A stretch of DNA of 64,000 nt. Source: Lepidostoma basale (lineage: Eukaryota > Arthropoda > Insecta > Trichoptera > Lepidostomatidae). The stretch covers positions 51,001 to 115,000 of the forward strand of contig JAHDVF020000438.1 in the NCBI GenBank assembly GCA_022606425.2, given 5' to 3'. Below, piece by piece: positions 1 through 10,009 of this stretch. Position 1 is the stretch's first letter. Every line of letters starts with the position of its first letter. Under the pieces are notes generated by a model. It saw only the letters and a list, made by a program, of their open reading frames with translations, searched no databases and had not been told where the DNA came from. The translations under genes were made by a program, and so were the position numbers.

Positions 1-778
1 TCATCATCATAGAAGATATGATACGTTTGTTTCCAAGAAATAGTAGGTATCGGTTTGCGAGGGTATAATCAAATGTTTGGTATGTATCCAATAAAATATA
101 AAGTACACAGTGGAAACTTGATTGGAGAGGCTATTTTTGTTACAGATATGTAACATATTTGAACGTATGGAATTATAAAAAAATGCTAATTATAAAAAAA
201 ATTCCATCAAATTTAGAAATACGACAGTTAACTCTTTAAACCCCATCGATATGGATATACACATTTTAAACATAATACACCCACAATAAATATAATATAC
301 GAGTATATTTAAACGGGCGACGACTTGAATCTTCTGACCTACAGAGTTTCAACTCATTGCTAGGATATTAACAAATGTCACATTCATATATTTAAGAATG
401 GCATGGCAAGAAGAAACACGTTATCCAAATCTCATAAAAACATATAAAATGTGAATTTCTTAAAATACATAAAAAAAATAACTTCCCGATAGTGCAGGTT
501 GTGGGATGCCAAGGAAAAATAATATTCGTTTGTTTTAAATCGATGATACGCTAAATGTTACTATATATACTTATACCAAGGTGCCTCCACGAGTGGTGTT
601 AATATTATACGAGTATAACACCTGGCGCCACTCGAAACGACGCAAAGTCTGCAAAACATTCCACCACAATGGGAAGAGAAATAGAAGCGATCAGACCATA
701 TTAAGACCACCCTTACAAGACTAGCATGCCATTGACACAGAGAAAAAGAATTCAATTACTATAAAATCAAGAGTCCGG
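1..778. other. AT-rich non-coding sequence
   Basis: No coding region, RNA or recognisable repeat was found here. The short open frames in it have low-complexity or implausible composition. Confidence 0.5.
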
Positions 779-1191
779 AAACACAAAAGTCCGGATCGTC
801 CATGTCAACATGTGCAACATCGAAAAAAACATTATGTGTTATTACATTATGTGCTAAATTTAAAAAACGGCGGATTCGTGGAACATAAATTAAATAGACA
901 ATATGTGCACCATCTAAAAAGAACATTTTGTGTTAAATTATTTTTATTTTGTTATTTTATTTTATATCATTGTATTTTATATTATTTGTTTTAGATTTAT
1001 TTTGTGGGTGATGAGCGATCGAAGTGTGCGCGGGAGATGCCTATTGGTGGCGATGAGGTTCGCAACCCATCACACCGCGTCTCCCGCGGAGCGAAAAGAG
1101 AAGGATGGAGTGCCGCATCAGTAAAAGTGTGACAGTCCATTCTTTCTGCCTATCCTTTCGGGGAGACGGCGTGATGGTTAGTTAGTTAGTT
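779..1191 (+). mobile_element. SINE-like element with family A LINE 3' end (copy 1)
   Basis: A 413-bp unit almost identical to 52071-52484; both start at AAACACAAAAGTCCGG. The last ~75 bases (AGTGTGACAGTCC... GGGGAGACGGCGTGATGG then TTAG repeats) match the 3' end of the family A retrotransposon, while the upstream ~340 bases match no family A coding sequence. A non-autonomous element sharing its partner LINE's 3' end fits target-primed reverse transcription. It has no tRNA-like head that I can see, so 'SINE-like' is structural. It could instead be the 3' UTR of an unseen long element, but two copies sharing a 5' end argue against that. Confidence 0.75.
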
Positions 1192-1194
1192 AAA

Positions 1195-1460
1195 ATCATG
1201 AGTGTTTGCCTTCTGAACGTACTTTCAGTAATATGAAAGACTTCGATCTCCGAAGCGATCCTGTTCTGCAGTTTGATTGCTCTCCCCACCGGCATCACCA
1301 GGGGCTTGTTGGTTCTGCATGTTGGGAGATAAAACAGTCTGTGTGGACGCTGTCGAATATAACCATCCGGAACATTAAGATGGATACCCTCCAAGATGAG
1401 GGAATTCTCAAAGAATCCCCTAATAAGTCTGAAGAAATAGGTAAGAGTGAACCCATACAT
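1195..1460 (-). pseudogene. Jockey-like LINE, C-terminal reverse transcriptase fragment
   Basis: About 88 codons stay open on the minus strand, with the pattern LIRGFFENSLILEGIHLNVP followed by RRPHR-like RQRPHRLFYLP, RTNKPLVMPVGRAI and FHITESTFR. This resembles the extreme C-terminus of Jockey/R1-type ORF2 proteins. The frame runs into the TTAG tail of the neighbouring SINE-like element, so the native stop is missing. It is 5'-truncated, and no RT catalytic motif is retained. It may belong to the same group as 46385-46680, which covers the adjoining upstream part of the protein. Confidence 0.6.
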
Positions 1461-1848
1461 CTTTATCTGTAGACAATAGTTCTAACCATTCTAAGAAGAA
1501 AACATAGAATGTTTTTTTTTAATCTGTATAATGTGAAAAAATATACGATTTATTTATATATAAGAGTCAAATTGTTCTATTATTAAAAATTTATGTATTT
1601 TATTTGTGCATTCTAAACCTCGTTTTATATTTTAGTCACATGATATTGAAGACATTTCCACTGCATCATATTATGAATTCTACATAACAACTTTCCATTT
1701 ATGTAATGCACCTGACCTGTTCCAATCAACATTATGGTGAGAATATCAATTATCTCATGAATCTAGTTACGCCTACTAACGAACAAGAATGAGTATTTGA
1801 AAATCCGATTTAATTAAAAAGTACAATGCGGAAAAAAAAGTATTTTAA
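1461..1848. other. AT-rich spacer
   Basis: No feature recognised. Confidence 0.4.
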
Positions 1849-2120
1849 ATGATACTGACACTAAGAGATCGTGTGAGGAAGACCAGAATAAGAGAGATAT
1901 GTGCGGCTGAGGATATTAGATTATGGAGTAGACAGCAATTGAGGGACTGGTATGGACATGTCCAAAGAATGGACACCACAAGACTCCCCTATATTACACT
2001 TCATAATCAACCTCACGGTACTCGTTCTCGTGGATGACCTCCTAAAAGATGGGAATGGGAATCCACCTTACGGGAACCCTATGGAGAAACCACATACGTC
2101 TACAGCAAGGAACAAGAAGA
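1849..2120 (+). pseudogene. Family D LINE, ORF2 C-terminal fragment
   Basis: The plus strand reads LRDRVRKTRIREIC..EDI..WSRQQ..DWYGHVQRMDTTRLPYI, then GTRSRG, a stop, and PPKRW. The same string occurs on the minus strand at 57287-57725 and 17030-17373. This is the conserved tail of non-LTR retrotransposon ORF2 proteins. The fragment is broken by a stop and ends tail-to-tail against a family A copy at about 2122. Confidence 0.7.
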
Positions 2121-2124
2121 AAAA

Positions 2125-2530
2125 ACTAACTAACTAACCATCACGCCATTTCCCCAGAGGGGTAGGCAGAAAGGATGGATCGCCACAATGCTCTGTCCTG
2201 GCATATCTCTCGGGCTTCCTCTACATTCATACATCGTACCATGCACGCACGTCGATTATTCCGACTTTATTTTAGTAATTGATTAATTTGGTCATGCCAT
2301 GTTTTCCTCGGTCGTCCTCGGCTTCTTTTTCCACTCACGCTGCTTGTGTACAACTTTTTAACCATTCTTCTCTCATCCATTTGATCCATATGTCCAAACC
2401 ATCTCAGGGATCCTTTTTTAATTTTATCCATGGTGCAGTCATCTGCCTTACATTTCTCTCTTATTTCATCGTTCGGTATTCTATCATACAACGTTTTCCT
2501 TCACATTCTTCTTAGTGATCACATTTCTAC
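2125..2530 (-). pseudogene. Family A LINE, 3' end with ORF2 C-terminus
   Basis: This copy shows the full terminal layout of family A: a TTAG-repeat tail (read in reverse at 2125-2140), a block encoding the SAYP ending, and about 75 open codons reading MYDRIPNDEIREKCK, GSLRWFGHMDQMDERRMVKK and GRPRKTWHDQINQLLK. Such proteins are annotated as endonuclease-reverse transcriptase C-termini, and the microsatellite tail fits RTE-type non-LTR elements; clade placement is an inference. The RT core is absent, so the insertion is 5'-truncated. Confidence 0.75.
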
Positions 2531-2569
2531 GGCGTTTATCCTGCTAATAACAAGAAGAATATGTAGATA

Positions 2570-2675
2570 ATGGACATAAAAAAAACTGCAGCAAGATTAT
2601 CAGGAAGTCCCCCGGAGAGATGGGGGGATGGCTGGACGACATCATCCCAGGATAGCTCACCATCCCAATAAGTCA
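2570..2675 (+). pseudogene. Possible LINE 3' end (family D-like)
   Basis: One frame reads ARLSGSPPERWGDGWTTSSQ and then a stop, resembling the GRPPKRW...STSQEE ending of family D. It is short and decayed. Confidence 0.4.
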
Positions 2676-2835
2676 TACGACTTAAAATAAAAAGAAGATC
2701 TATTCCATTTAACTGTCTTCCATAATAATTTATAATTTAAATTAATAATTTTTAAATTTAAATTATTGAATCGAAATTTAAATGCGTTTTTTTTATATTA
2801 GTCTTTCTTTCTTTAGTTTTTATTATATTTTTACA

Positions 2836-3125
2836 TTTCGCACGCTTAATAGAACACTGGCTTAACTCAAAATAGCAAGTTTTGCTCAATCTGACACGAG
2901 TCGGTGTTTTAACAAAAACAGTCGAAAAACACATACGAATTGTGTATGTTGTGAACGATTATCGTACGTACGAATGGATAGCATTGGCATTGTGAAAAAT
3001 AGATGGATAGCGTTAACACAAGCCTCTGTCTAATATTAACTCAATTATGACCTAAACCATAATCGGTCAGTTTACTATTAAGCGTGCGATTTGAAGATGG
3101 AGTTATCTCCGAAACATGTCGTGTT
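2836..3125 (+). repeat. Inverted-repeat element with hammerhead-like motif
   Basis: CGCACGCTTAATAG at 2836 is repeated in reverse complement as CTATTAAGCGTGCG near 3076, just before the ribozyme-like motif. The interior is non-coding and AT-rich. The boundaries are approximate. Confidence 0.45.
3091..3121 (+). ncRNA. Hammerhead-like ribozyme motif (TGAAGA/GGAG-CTCC)
   Basis: The motif reads UUGAAGA, one unpaired U, stem II GGAG/CUCC with loop UUAU, then GAAAC and AUGUC. It matches the hammerhead core except that C3 is U, with one extra nucleotide before stem II. Stem III would be the self-complementary ACAUGU. Stem I is not convincing, so this copy is probably decayed. Confidence 0.45.
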
Positions 3126-3172
3126 TTTTTTTAATATTTTGTGGATTAAACAAAGTTATTTTCAATTTCTAC

Positions 3173-3222
3173 TAAGTATATTACTATGGAATTCCACAGT
3201 GTTAATGCCTTAGCGTTCAATA
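3173..3222. repeat. 50-bp dispersed repeat (partner at 10515-10566)
   Basis: The string containing GAATTCCACAGTGTTAATGC and the following CTTAGCGTTCAATA recurs nearly unchanged at 10515-10566. No function is apparent. Confidence 0.6.
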
Positions 3223-3782
3223 AGTTTATGTCTTCCATATTAATCTCTATTAATCCATCCATATTGAAAGTGTTAATACGGCTTCCGTCTCTTTATGATT
3301 TTCCGTAATCCATAATGAACTAAAGGATCACAAAAGACTGGAATGTATGCATTTGGAACAAAAGAACCCTTTATCCTTCTGGGTATCCGAAGGAATATAA
3401 CAAGATATAGCGTGTCTGGAAACCTTTCGCGTGAATTTGAGTTATGTACATTTAATGGAGGAGTTTGGAAGATTTTTGTTTAGTCACGGAAAAACACCGA
3501 CCGGCGTTAAGAAGGGATCGGTCATCTGGGGAATGGAATGTGCTGATTTCACGAAATTTCAATAACCTTACGCGCGGCCACAAATCAGTTGAATGTGCAC
3601 CGCTTGCTTGAGGTATGAAAAACAAACGAGAGAAAAAAAGCGACGTTTGCATCGCCACGGAACTCCAGGGAAGATTGAATCATCGCCATACCTGGTTCAT
3701 TGCCCTTGTACAGTTTTTAGTAACAGTTTAATTAACAAATTAAATCTTATAGACAATATAATAAAATACTTTTTTATTTATA
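3223..3782. other. Non-coding spacer
   Basis: No repeat or gene recognised. Short open frames at 3452-3805 lack any known motif. Confidence 0.4.
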
Positions 3783-4306
3783 CTGCCGCTACGCAAGGTA
3801 TATAGAATAAATATGGTAAGATATTCCGCGTTTTATTTTTGACATCTACTGCGCAGCTACGTCACGTGGAGACCCAAGCATTAGGTTGTGTAGTATGAGT
3901 TGAGTATATATTTATACATTGGGTATGGAATTTTTCTTTGTTTATTTATTACGTCTAATTAAAAGAAGTTTTTGTAATTGTATTAAATAAATTATGACAA
4001 AACGTTTTCTTTATTTAAGTTATTGTTTTTTTTATTTTTCTTTTTTTAGAGTTAGCATCTTCAATGAGCTTTAAGTTCATTGTTCTTATTTTGAAAAACA
4101 TTTTACATCGATAAAAAAGATTTTTAACTGGATATGGCAAATCAACTCCATTTGATTTAGCTTGTTTATAGTTATTTAGGTTTGTTTATAGTTTCGTTTC
4201 GATTTCGAGTTCACCACATGACGTCACTTGACAGCAAATTATTAGAAAGGGATAGCATGCTACGTGCGCAATATCTTACCATATTATTCTATATACCTTG
4301 GCCGCT
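3783..4306. mobile_element. MITE-like element with ~35-bp inverted termini
   Basis: The left end at 3794-3828 (CAAGGTATATAGAATAA, TATGGTAAGATATT, CGC) is matched in reverse complement at 4265-4302. Subterminal sequence is also partly complementary (GACGTCA-type segments around 3870 and 4220). There is no transposase between the arms. I could not define a target duplication, so the superfamily is unknown. Confidence 0.6.
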
Positions 4307-4307
4307 A

Positions 4308-4500
4308 CGTATATCATCTCCTTCTTTCGGTGCCGTGTCCCCCCAACGTTGGCGATCACTGCAGCAAAGGCATCTCTATCCTGCGCCACATGGAATAGGT
4401 TCTGAACTATTGTTATTCCTGTCCACTCTTTGATGTTCCGCAGCCAGGACAGCTGCCTTCTACCAACTCTCCGACGTACCTTCACTTTACCATTTTTTCT
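4308..4500 (-). pseudogene. Family B LINE, ORF2 C-terminal fragment
   Basis: The minus strand reads VRRRVGRRQLSWLRNIKEWT, then ..LFHVAQDRDAFAAVIANVGG. This is the terminal segment of a non-LTR ORF2 protein; 62881-63262 holds a longer homologous copy and 46857-46995 a third. Only the last ~60 residues survive. A short AT-rich or GAA-type tail follows the stop. Confidence 0.7.
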
Positions 4501-4504
4501 TAAA

Positions 4505-4665
4505 CAGTTAATAAAACACTTTGTATTTATACCGTTGTTAAAAAATTAATAATACCAGTCTGTCGATGCCAGCTAACCTGGCGAAACTGGTCGCGGTCGA
4601 AATAAAGACAATAAGTGGAAGTAATTAATAAAAAACATCGTTTTAATTAATTACTATTTGAAATG
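4505..4665 (+). repeat. ACCGGT-type ribozyme repeat (copy 1)
   Basis: The unit has the hairpin-GAAAC motif at 4556-4596 followed by GTCGAAATAAAGAC, GTGGAAGTA and an AACATCGTTTTAATTAATTA end. The same string of parts recurs at 34004-34200 (inverted pair), 37584-37690 and 39736-39781. Confidence 0.65.
4556..4596 (+). ncRNA. Hammerhead-like motif, ACCGGT family
   Basis: The motif reads CUGUCGA, an unpaired U, stem II GCCAG/CUGGC (5 bp, loop CUAAC), GAAAC, then UGGUC. The family consensus CUGU(C/U)GA departs from CUGANGA at A6, an essential core base in known hammerheads. Self-cleavage is therefore doubtful, although the architecture is the same. Confidence 0.4.
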
Positions 4666-4757
4666 AACTTCCATCAAGATATTTCAGTAAAATCTTGAGA
4701 TAATAAAGAAATGTACGACGGATGAATGCGTCCTAAATAAAAAAATTAAATGATCAC

Positions 4758-5035
4758 TAAGACGGTTTGAACATATGGAACGAATGGACAAAGGAAGAAT
4801 GGTTTAAAGGATATATACAGGTAGTGTGAATGGAAAAAGAAGTCGAGGATGGTCTAGGAACGAATGGCATGACCAAATTAATCAATTACTGAAAGGCGAC
4901 CATGTTCGAAGTCGGAACAATCGACGAGAGTGTGTCACGGTGTGTGAATATAGAATAGGCGAAAAAATTATGTCAGGATAGAGCAGTGTGGCTGTTTATC
5001 CTCTCTGCTTACCCCTCCGAGAAGCGGCGTGACAG
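4758..5035 (+). pseudogene. Family A LINE, truncated 3' end
   Basis: The frame is broken, but RRFEHMERMDKGRMV, GRSRNEWHDQINQLLKG and LSAYPSEKRR are readable in succession. It stops at GCGGCGTGAC, where the inverted-repeat element 5036-5261 begins, so the TTAG tail is missing. Confidence 0.65.
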
Positions 5036-5261
5036 TCAAGGCAGAAACATACTATTAACACGCGACGTGGCGTGTTTACTCCCACCATCGGCAACACGTC
5101 GATCTAGCTCGTCTGGATCGGGTGGCGTGTGCGCGCATGGCGTCGCGTCGGGTGTTCATAGTGTTATTCTGTTCATAGGAAACAATACAATTTGATTCGA
5201 ATCAACACGCATCACGTGGCATCGGGTGGCGTGGCGTGTTAATAGTATGTTTCTGCCTTTA
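5036..5261. mobile_element. MITE with 26-bp perfect inverted termini
   Basis: The termini at 5038-5063 and 5234-5259 are exact reverse complements, beginning AAGGCAGAAACATACTATTA. The interior is GC-richer than its surroundings and repeats GTGGCGTG and CACGTGGC-like words. It carries no transposase. The target duplication could not be settled; a hAT-like origin is only a guess. It sits in the 3' end of a family A copy, so it is younger than that copy. Confidence 0.75.
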
Positions 5262-6080
5262 GTTTATTTTAAAATAATCAAACAATTAAGTTCCGAAATA
5301 GAAATTTGGCATCATTCGAAAATTCTAATATGTATAAAATGTAATGGTTGTATGTGAATACGTTTATTAACCAATAATATAATCGCGTAGGTACTTGACG
5401 GAGTAGAAGAAAAAAACGTGATTTATTCATAGTCGGGTTTTGGCACAACCGAAGACGAAACAATGAACGGGCAGGTAATGTATAAGGCATATATAAGTGT
5501 GCTTAACATTATTATGTAAGCGAGCGTGATGTTACAGGAAATATTTCAACTCTGCACGAGCTACATAGGAGAAATATACACGGGGTGTTTACAAAGTTAC
5601 TGCAGAAACAACTAGGTAATTTAGCATGCGTGTTTGGACTTGTATTGAAAAACTCAGCAGTCACGAGCGGAATGGTACAGCGGCAGACAGGCCTGCCTCC
5701 GGCCTTTCACAAAAAGTTTGCGGCCGCCACTGGCGACGGCTGATTCACTGCGACCGTCTCCCGCGAAGTGCGGTAGGGCTACGCGGCAAGGTACACTCAC
5801 CTAGAATTCGTAAACAAGATTCCGAGTTAAATATACAGTCACACTTGACGGCGTGTGATCAGACGATTTCAATCAAGACGACTTTACCGCATGTCTGGTC
5901 GCGCCCGGCGAGGACGGAATCTCTCCTCGGCTACTCATGGTTTAAGACTCATCACAGGTTATTTGGGTAAAGGCAACGTGTCTAGCCGTTCACACTTTTG
6001 TGTTATTATTATTCTGTGCACCGCATCGTTTTAATGCAATAGTTACAGAGAATCCCGGAGCGTCAGCAACTTAAAGTACT
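5262..6080. other. Non-coding, partly GC-rich stretch
   Basis: An open frame at 5626-5970 (114 codons) is GC-richer than its surroundings but has no recognised domain and no homology I can name. Confidence 0.35.
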
Positions 6081-6082
6081 AA

Positions 6083-6220
6083 TATGAATGAAAACGTCTG
6101 TCTTCTAGAAGTTTTATAATATAATACTATTTAGTATTTTAGATGGAATGAAATGTTTCGCCCTTCTAAGGCATTATCAAATGTCATTAATGCTTTAGAA
6201 AAGTAATTAGGCGAAACATG
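6083..6220. repeat. AAAACGTCTG hairpin repeat (with ribozyme-like arms)
   Basis: Begins AATGAAAACGTCTG, CTTCTAGAAGTTTTATAATA and contains the paired words ATGTTTCGCCCTTCTAAGGC and AGGCGAAACATG on opposite strands. Read on the minus strand, it gives UUGAUAA, U, GCC..GGC, GAAAC, which resembles the hammerhead core with G8 changed to A. The family recurs about ten times in the window. Confidence 0.6.
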
Positions 6221-6224
6221 TAAT

Positions 6225-7190
6225 TACATCTACGAGTATAATACTTAGAATCATTAGTAACATTGAAATGTGTAAAATCATTTGTAAACAATTTGTAAAA
6301 TGATTTTTTTCTTAGAAACACTTTATTTCGTCCCACCTCAAAAAACTTATTTTTTATTTATATAGCCAGCCATAATTTGCGCGAAGACGGCGTTTCGGCA
6401 CACCTAATCCATTCATCCCAGAAGACTTTGCTGATCGCACAATAAAATTCTCTGTTCCATGTGTTCGTGCCCCTAATTTCCATGACCAGTGTTTTCTGTT
6501 TTCATTGATTATTATATTTTCTCATTCCGCATTTTTTCCGCATTCTCTCATCAATATCTGTATAAAAATAATATGATGTTAGGATATAATTTTTAATATG
6601 AGAGATTGGGACAAGTGAAAATGAAGTTAGATTAAATGTGGCCTGGAGTCCCACATTTTGTTGGAATATTGCATTCTACAGTTAACATAAGGCTCACATG
6701 GGCTCAGGTTCAGGGAATACATGAGCGACGAAAGGGTGCCGCTGCGTCATATAACTGCTCCGAGTAAGCGATGGATAACCTTATATGATCGCAATGTAGA
6801 CTGCCTCGCATTCAGATATATAAGCTGGTGTCATTCCATGCAACGGTTTAATTAATGATTGTCTAACAGAATTCTATATACAGATGATGTTGACTTAAAA
6901 ATATTTGTATTCAAAATACCGCTTGTACGAAACGACCTCCTTCGGGTGATTTATTCCCCTAATACTTGTCCCATTAATAAAATCGTTTAAAGAAAAATCC
7001 AAACAAGTCCCTCTACCGAATGCATCACCGGGTGGATTCGTATGACTTGATTTATAAGATGCACGGCTCCAGTGCAAAACCGGTCTAATCCAACGAGACA
7101 ACGTCAACGCCGCGTGAGTTCAGGGCAAAACATTGTAAATAGGAACAAAACGCCACAAAAAAAAAACACTGCGATAAAAAAAAAATTCAA
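6225..7190. other. AT-rich non-coding sequence
   Basis: No feature recognised. Confidence 0.4.
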
Positions 7191-7192
7191 TA

Positions 7193-7425
7193 AAACTAAC
7201 TAACTAACCATCACGTCGCCTCCTGAAGGGGTATAGGCAGAAAGAATGGACTGCACACTTTTCTTTCCTTTCGAACTCCTCACGTTGCCGACATTCAATA
7301 TTTGATTTATTTGATCGTTAAAATATACTTTAACCCAACCTTCTTCGTTCCATGTGTCAAAACCATCTTATTGATCCTTTCATTATTTTGTTCATAAGAC
7401 TTACATTCGCACCGAATTCACTTCT
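7193..7425 (-). pseudogene. Family A LINE, 3' fragment
   Basis: A TTAG tail in reverse (AACTAACTAACTAACCATCACG) opens the copy. It then has the terminal block and decayed coding sequence for the KIMKGS..RWF region. Internal deletions remove the GRPRKTWHDQ segment. Confidence 0.65.
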
Positions 7426-7766
7426 TATATTTTTACTTCAATCAATTATATGATTGATTAATTGACACGATTTTTACATAGTAAATGATTATTGAAATAC
7501 TCGACACAAAGAATTCAATCACCTTCGAAAAACGAGGGCAGCAGCAGTCAAAAGCAAAAATGTATCGAGAAATCTTGACACTCATACCGAATCGAGTTTT
7601 ATGATTAATATAATTCTCTTTGTATCGAATGAAATGTGTACTTAACCCATATTCCGCTAACTTAAAGACAGCTGTTCGGGATATTAGAAGCTTCAACGAA
7701 AAATTATTAGAACGATCATGCCATACTTTGTCGGGTTCAAGGAAAATCAACTAGGGTTATATATCT
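7426..7766. other. Spacer without recognised feature
   Basis: A 102-codon open frame on the minus strand (7442-7750) has no motif I recognise and lies between two LINE fragments. Confidence 0.35.
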
Positions 7767-8530
7767 AACTAACTAACTATCATGACGTTTCACTGGAGGA
7801 GTAGGTAGGTAGGTATTCTATTCATATACAACTCTCGCGCCTCTTCTACATTCACCCTACTGTGACACGCACGCTCGTCGATTTTTTATCTCGAACATTT
7901 AAGAAATTAATAACCGTTAACGGACGCTAGCTTTTGTATTTGTTATTCTATCAATATTTAATTTTTCAAAGGCACAGTGTATGTCAATCACTCCATTGGT
8001 AATATTCAACTGACAAAGTAATTACGCGCAGATTCCACAGACAACAAGATTCATTATGTCACCTCACATGTGCCATACGACCGCAGCGACAAAGTTCTGT
8101 TGTCAAGTCAGAGGTGACTTACGTCCGTTAAGGGTTAATTTGGTCGTGCCATATTTTCCTTGGCCTTCTTCGACTACTTTTACCATTCACACTACTTGTA
8201 CATATTTTCGTAACTAATCTTTCCTCACCTATTCATTACATATGTCCAAACCATCATTGTGACGCTTTCTTAATTTTGTTTAAAACGAATTATTAATCTA
8301 CAATTCCTTTCCTACTTCTTTGTTCAGTATTCTTTCACACATCGTTTTCTTATACACATTCTTCTTAGCGATCTCATATTTATGGCATCTATGATATTTT
8401 CGTATTTTTACTGCCAACTTATAGTTTTACTTCTTTATACAAGGGTAGGTACTAGACCTCCATTATGCACTGCCATATTTGCTTCAGTCGATATTTTTCT
8501 ATGATTATTTCTAAGTGCCGTTTTCGTGAG
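7767..8530 (-). pseudogene. Family A LINE, 3' fragment split by a MITE
   Basis: The TTAG tail is at 7767 and the terminal block follows. Coding remnants run to about 8530, where the LVPTLMYGSEAW and KMAVHNG region is decayed. The element is interrupted at 7911-8134 by a TTAA-flanked MITE; removing it rejoins the expected ...INQI... coding region. Confidence 0.65.
7911..8134. mobile_element. piggyBac-like MITE with TTAA duplication
   Basis: TTAA stands on both sides (7907-7910 and 8135-8138). The ends are complementary: the right end in reverse reads CCCTTAACGGACG and the left ACCGTTAACGGACG. TTAA targets and a CCC start are the marks of the piggyBac superfamily. At 224 bp it has no transposase. 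The left end has two extra bases, presumably decay. Confidence 0.75.
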
Positions 8531-9515
8531 GTAATCATCTCAAGGGTGCATTATGGCGTGTTTAGTGATAATTTTGAGTTAAATGATATATGAAATTAAT
8601 TATCTTTCATGAATAAATATAATAAACGATTACATTGACCACATACTTAAAAAAATAGACGGTTTTTAAACTATTTTTTAACGTTAAAATGTAATGGTGT
8701 GAAATTAATTCTATCATAAAAGATAAACACTGAGTCAAGAAAGGAACGTATTAAAAAAACTTTAACCCCTATTTTTCGAAAAGAGGCGCGTGAATGAAAT
8801 ATGAAATCATGCAGTATAAAAATATAGGTTTGACACGAGATAAGACTTTGACGGAAATATCGTTTAAGTTCCGTAACCAGAATTCAGAAATAGGCACGCC
8901 GAAAGTTTTAGGTCGGACCCTTTAGGAACTTCAAATTACCTCGGACACGACACTGACGACCCCATCAGGAAAGTTTCGATAATAGAAACAACGCCACGGG
9001 CCCTTTGAAGTGCAAATAAGACCGATATTAGATGAAAAATCGTGTTGAAAACACGCAGACGTCTTATTTGGTCTAGCGTGTTCCCGTCGGCACTAATCAA
9101 ACACATCATAACCAAGAGCCAATTTTGTTAACTGAATTAATTGGCACTTAAAACAATTGACTCTCAATAATGTTACGGCGCTTCGAAAAAATAATTTTGG
9201 GATGTACGATATAAGGGCTTGCATTGATTCGTATCAAGGTTAAAACACTTGATTCAATAAAAATATTTTTTGTTGACAACATAGAAGTTCCTGTCACATA
9301 CCCGAGGCTGTTATAGTGCGTAGCGGCGCCCTTTCAGCCGCGCTCGTACACACCTGGGCCTGTCTTCGGTCCATCCGAGACATACATTTAAATAAAAACG
9401 GCAAGGGGGTGCCAGATCACATTTAATCTACTCGATTCTCCTTATATGTCTTCGTAGTGGCGATATCGTAACCATTAAGGTTTATCCGAGGTGTGATTAT
9501 TGCTAGTTGAAAACT
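8531..9515. other. Non-coding sequence
   Basis: No gene or repeat recognised. 9285-9420 is locally GC-richer. Confidence 0.4.
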
Positions 9516-9518
9516 TAG

Positions 9519-9744
9519 GTAGACAACAGGTCATTTGAACCCAATTACAGTATACAATTTGTTTTTAGCTATTATGTTGATTCTCACGATATATGATAGG
9601 TAGCTAATCTATCGCCATTTTACTGTCACGTAAATTCTACATTAAAAAAGAGACTGGGTGACAATTACACTGCCATCGCCGGGAATCGAACCCGGGACCT
9701 TCGGTTAGACAGTCGAACATTGACCATTCTGCCACAAGGGCCTT
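9519..9744 (-). mobile_element. tRNA-headed SINE (copy 1)
   Basis: On the minus strand the head reads TGGCAGAATGGTC (A box-like) and GGTTCGATTCCCGG (B box), the internal RNA polymerase III promoter of a tRNA-derived SINE. The body contains TAAAATGGCGATAGATTAGC, TACCTATCA, GAATCAA.ATAATAGCT and ends with GGGTTCAAATGACCTGTTGT. Five more copies lie at 24540, 24785, 40818, 49413 and 59030. It does not fold as an intact tRNA, so it is not a tRNA gene. Confidence 0.8.
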
Positions 9745-9824
9745 ATCAATTATAACAAATGGTTCAATAAAATTTCCCTGTAGACTCACATACAATAATG
9801 CGTATTAATATTAATTATTACAAA

Positions 9825-10005
9825 ACTAGCTAACTAACCATTACGCTGTCTCTCAGAGGGGTAGGCAGAAATAATGGACTGCCACATTCATATAACGTGC
9901 CATGCACGCACGTCGATTTCCTTGGCTCCTCACGTGACCGACATTTACTATTCGATTGATTTGATGATGCCACGATTTTCGCGGTCTTTCTTCAATGCTC
10001 TTCGT
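9825..10005 (-). pseudogene. Family A LINE, 3' fragment
   Basis: A reversed TTAG-type tail (AACTAGCTAACTAACC) is followed by the terminal block and the RRACM, GHV and TWHDQIN-region remnants. Truncated at about 10005. Confidence 0.65.
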
Positions 10006-10009
10006 TACA

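Noticed and set aside
5626..5970. 114-codon open frame as a gene
   Set aside because: No recognised domain, no conserved start context and no neighbouring exon; GC-richer composition makes chance frames longer.
7195..7210. Insect telomeric repeat (TTAGG)
   Set aside because: The unit is TTAG, short, and always at the end of the family A block, so it is a LINE tail.
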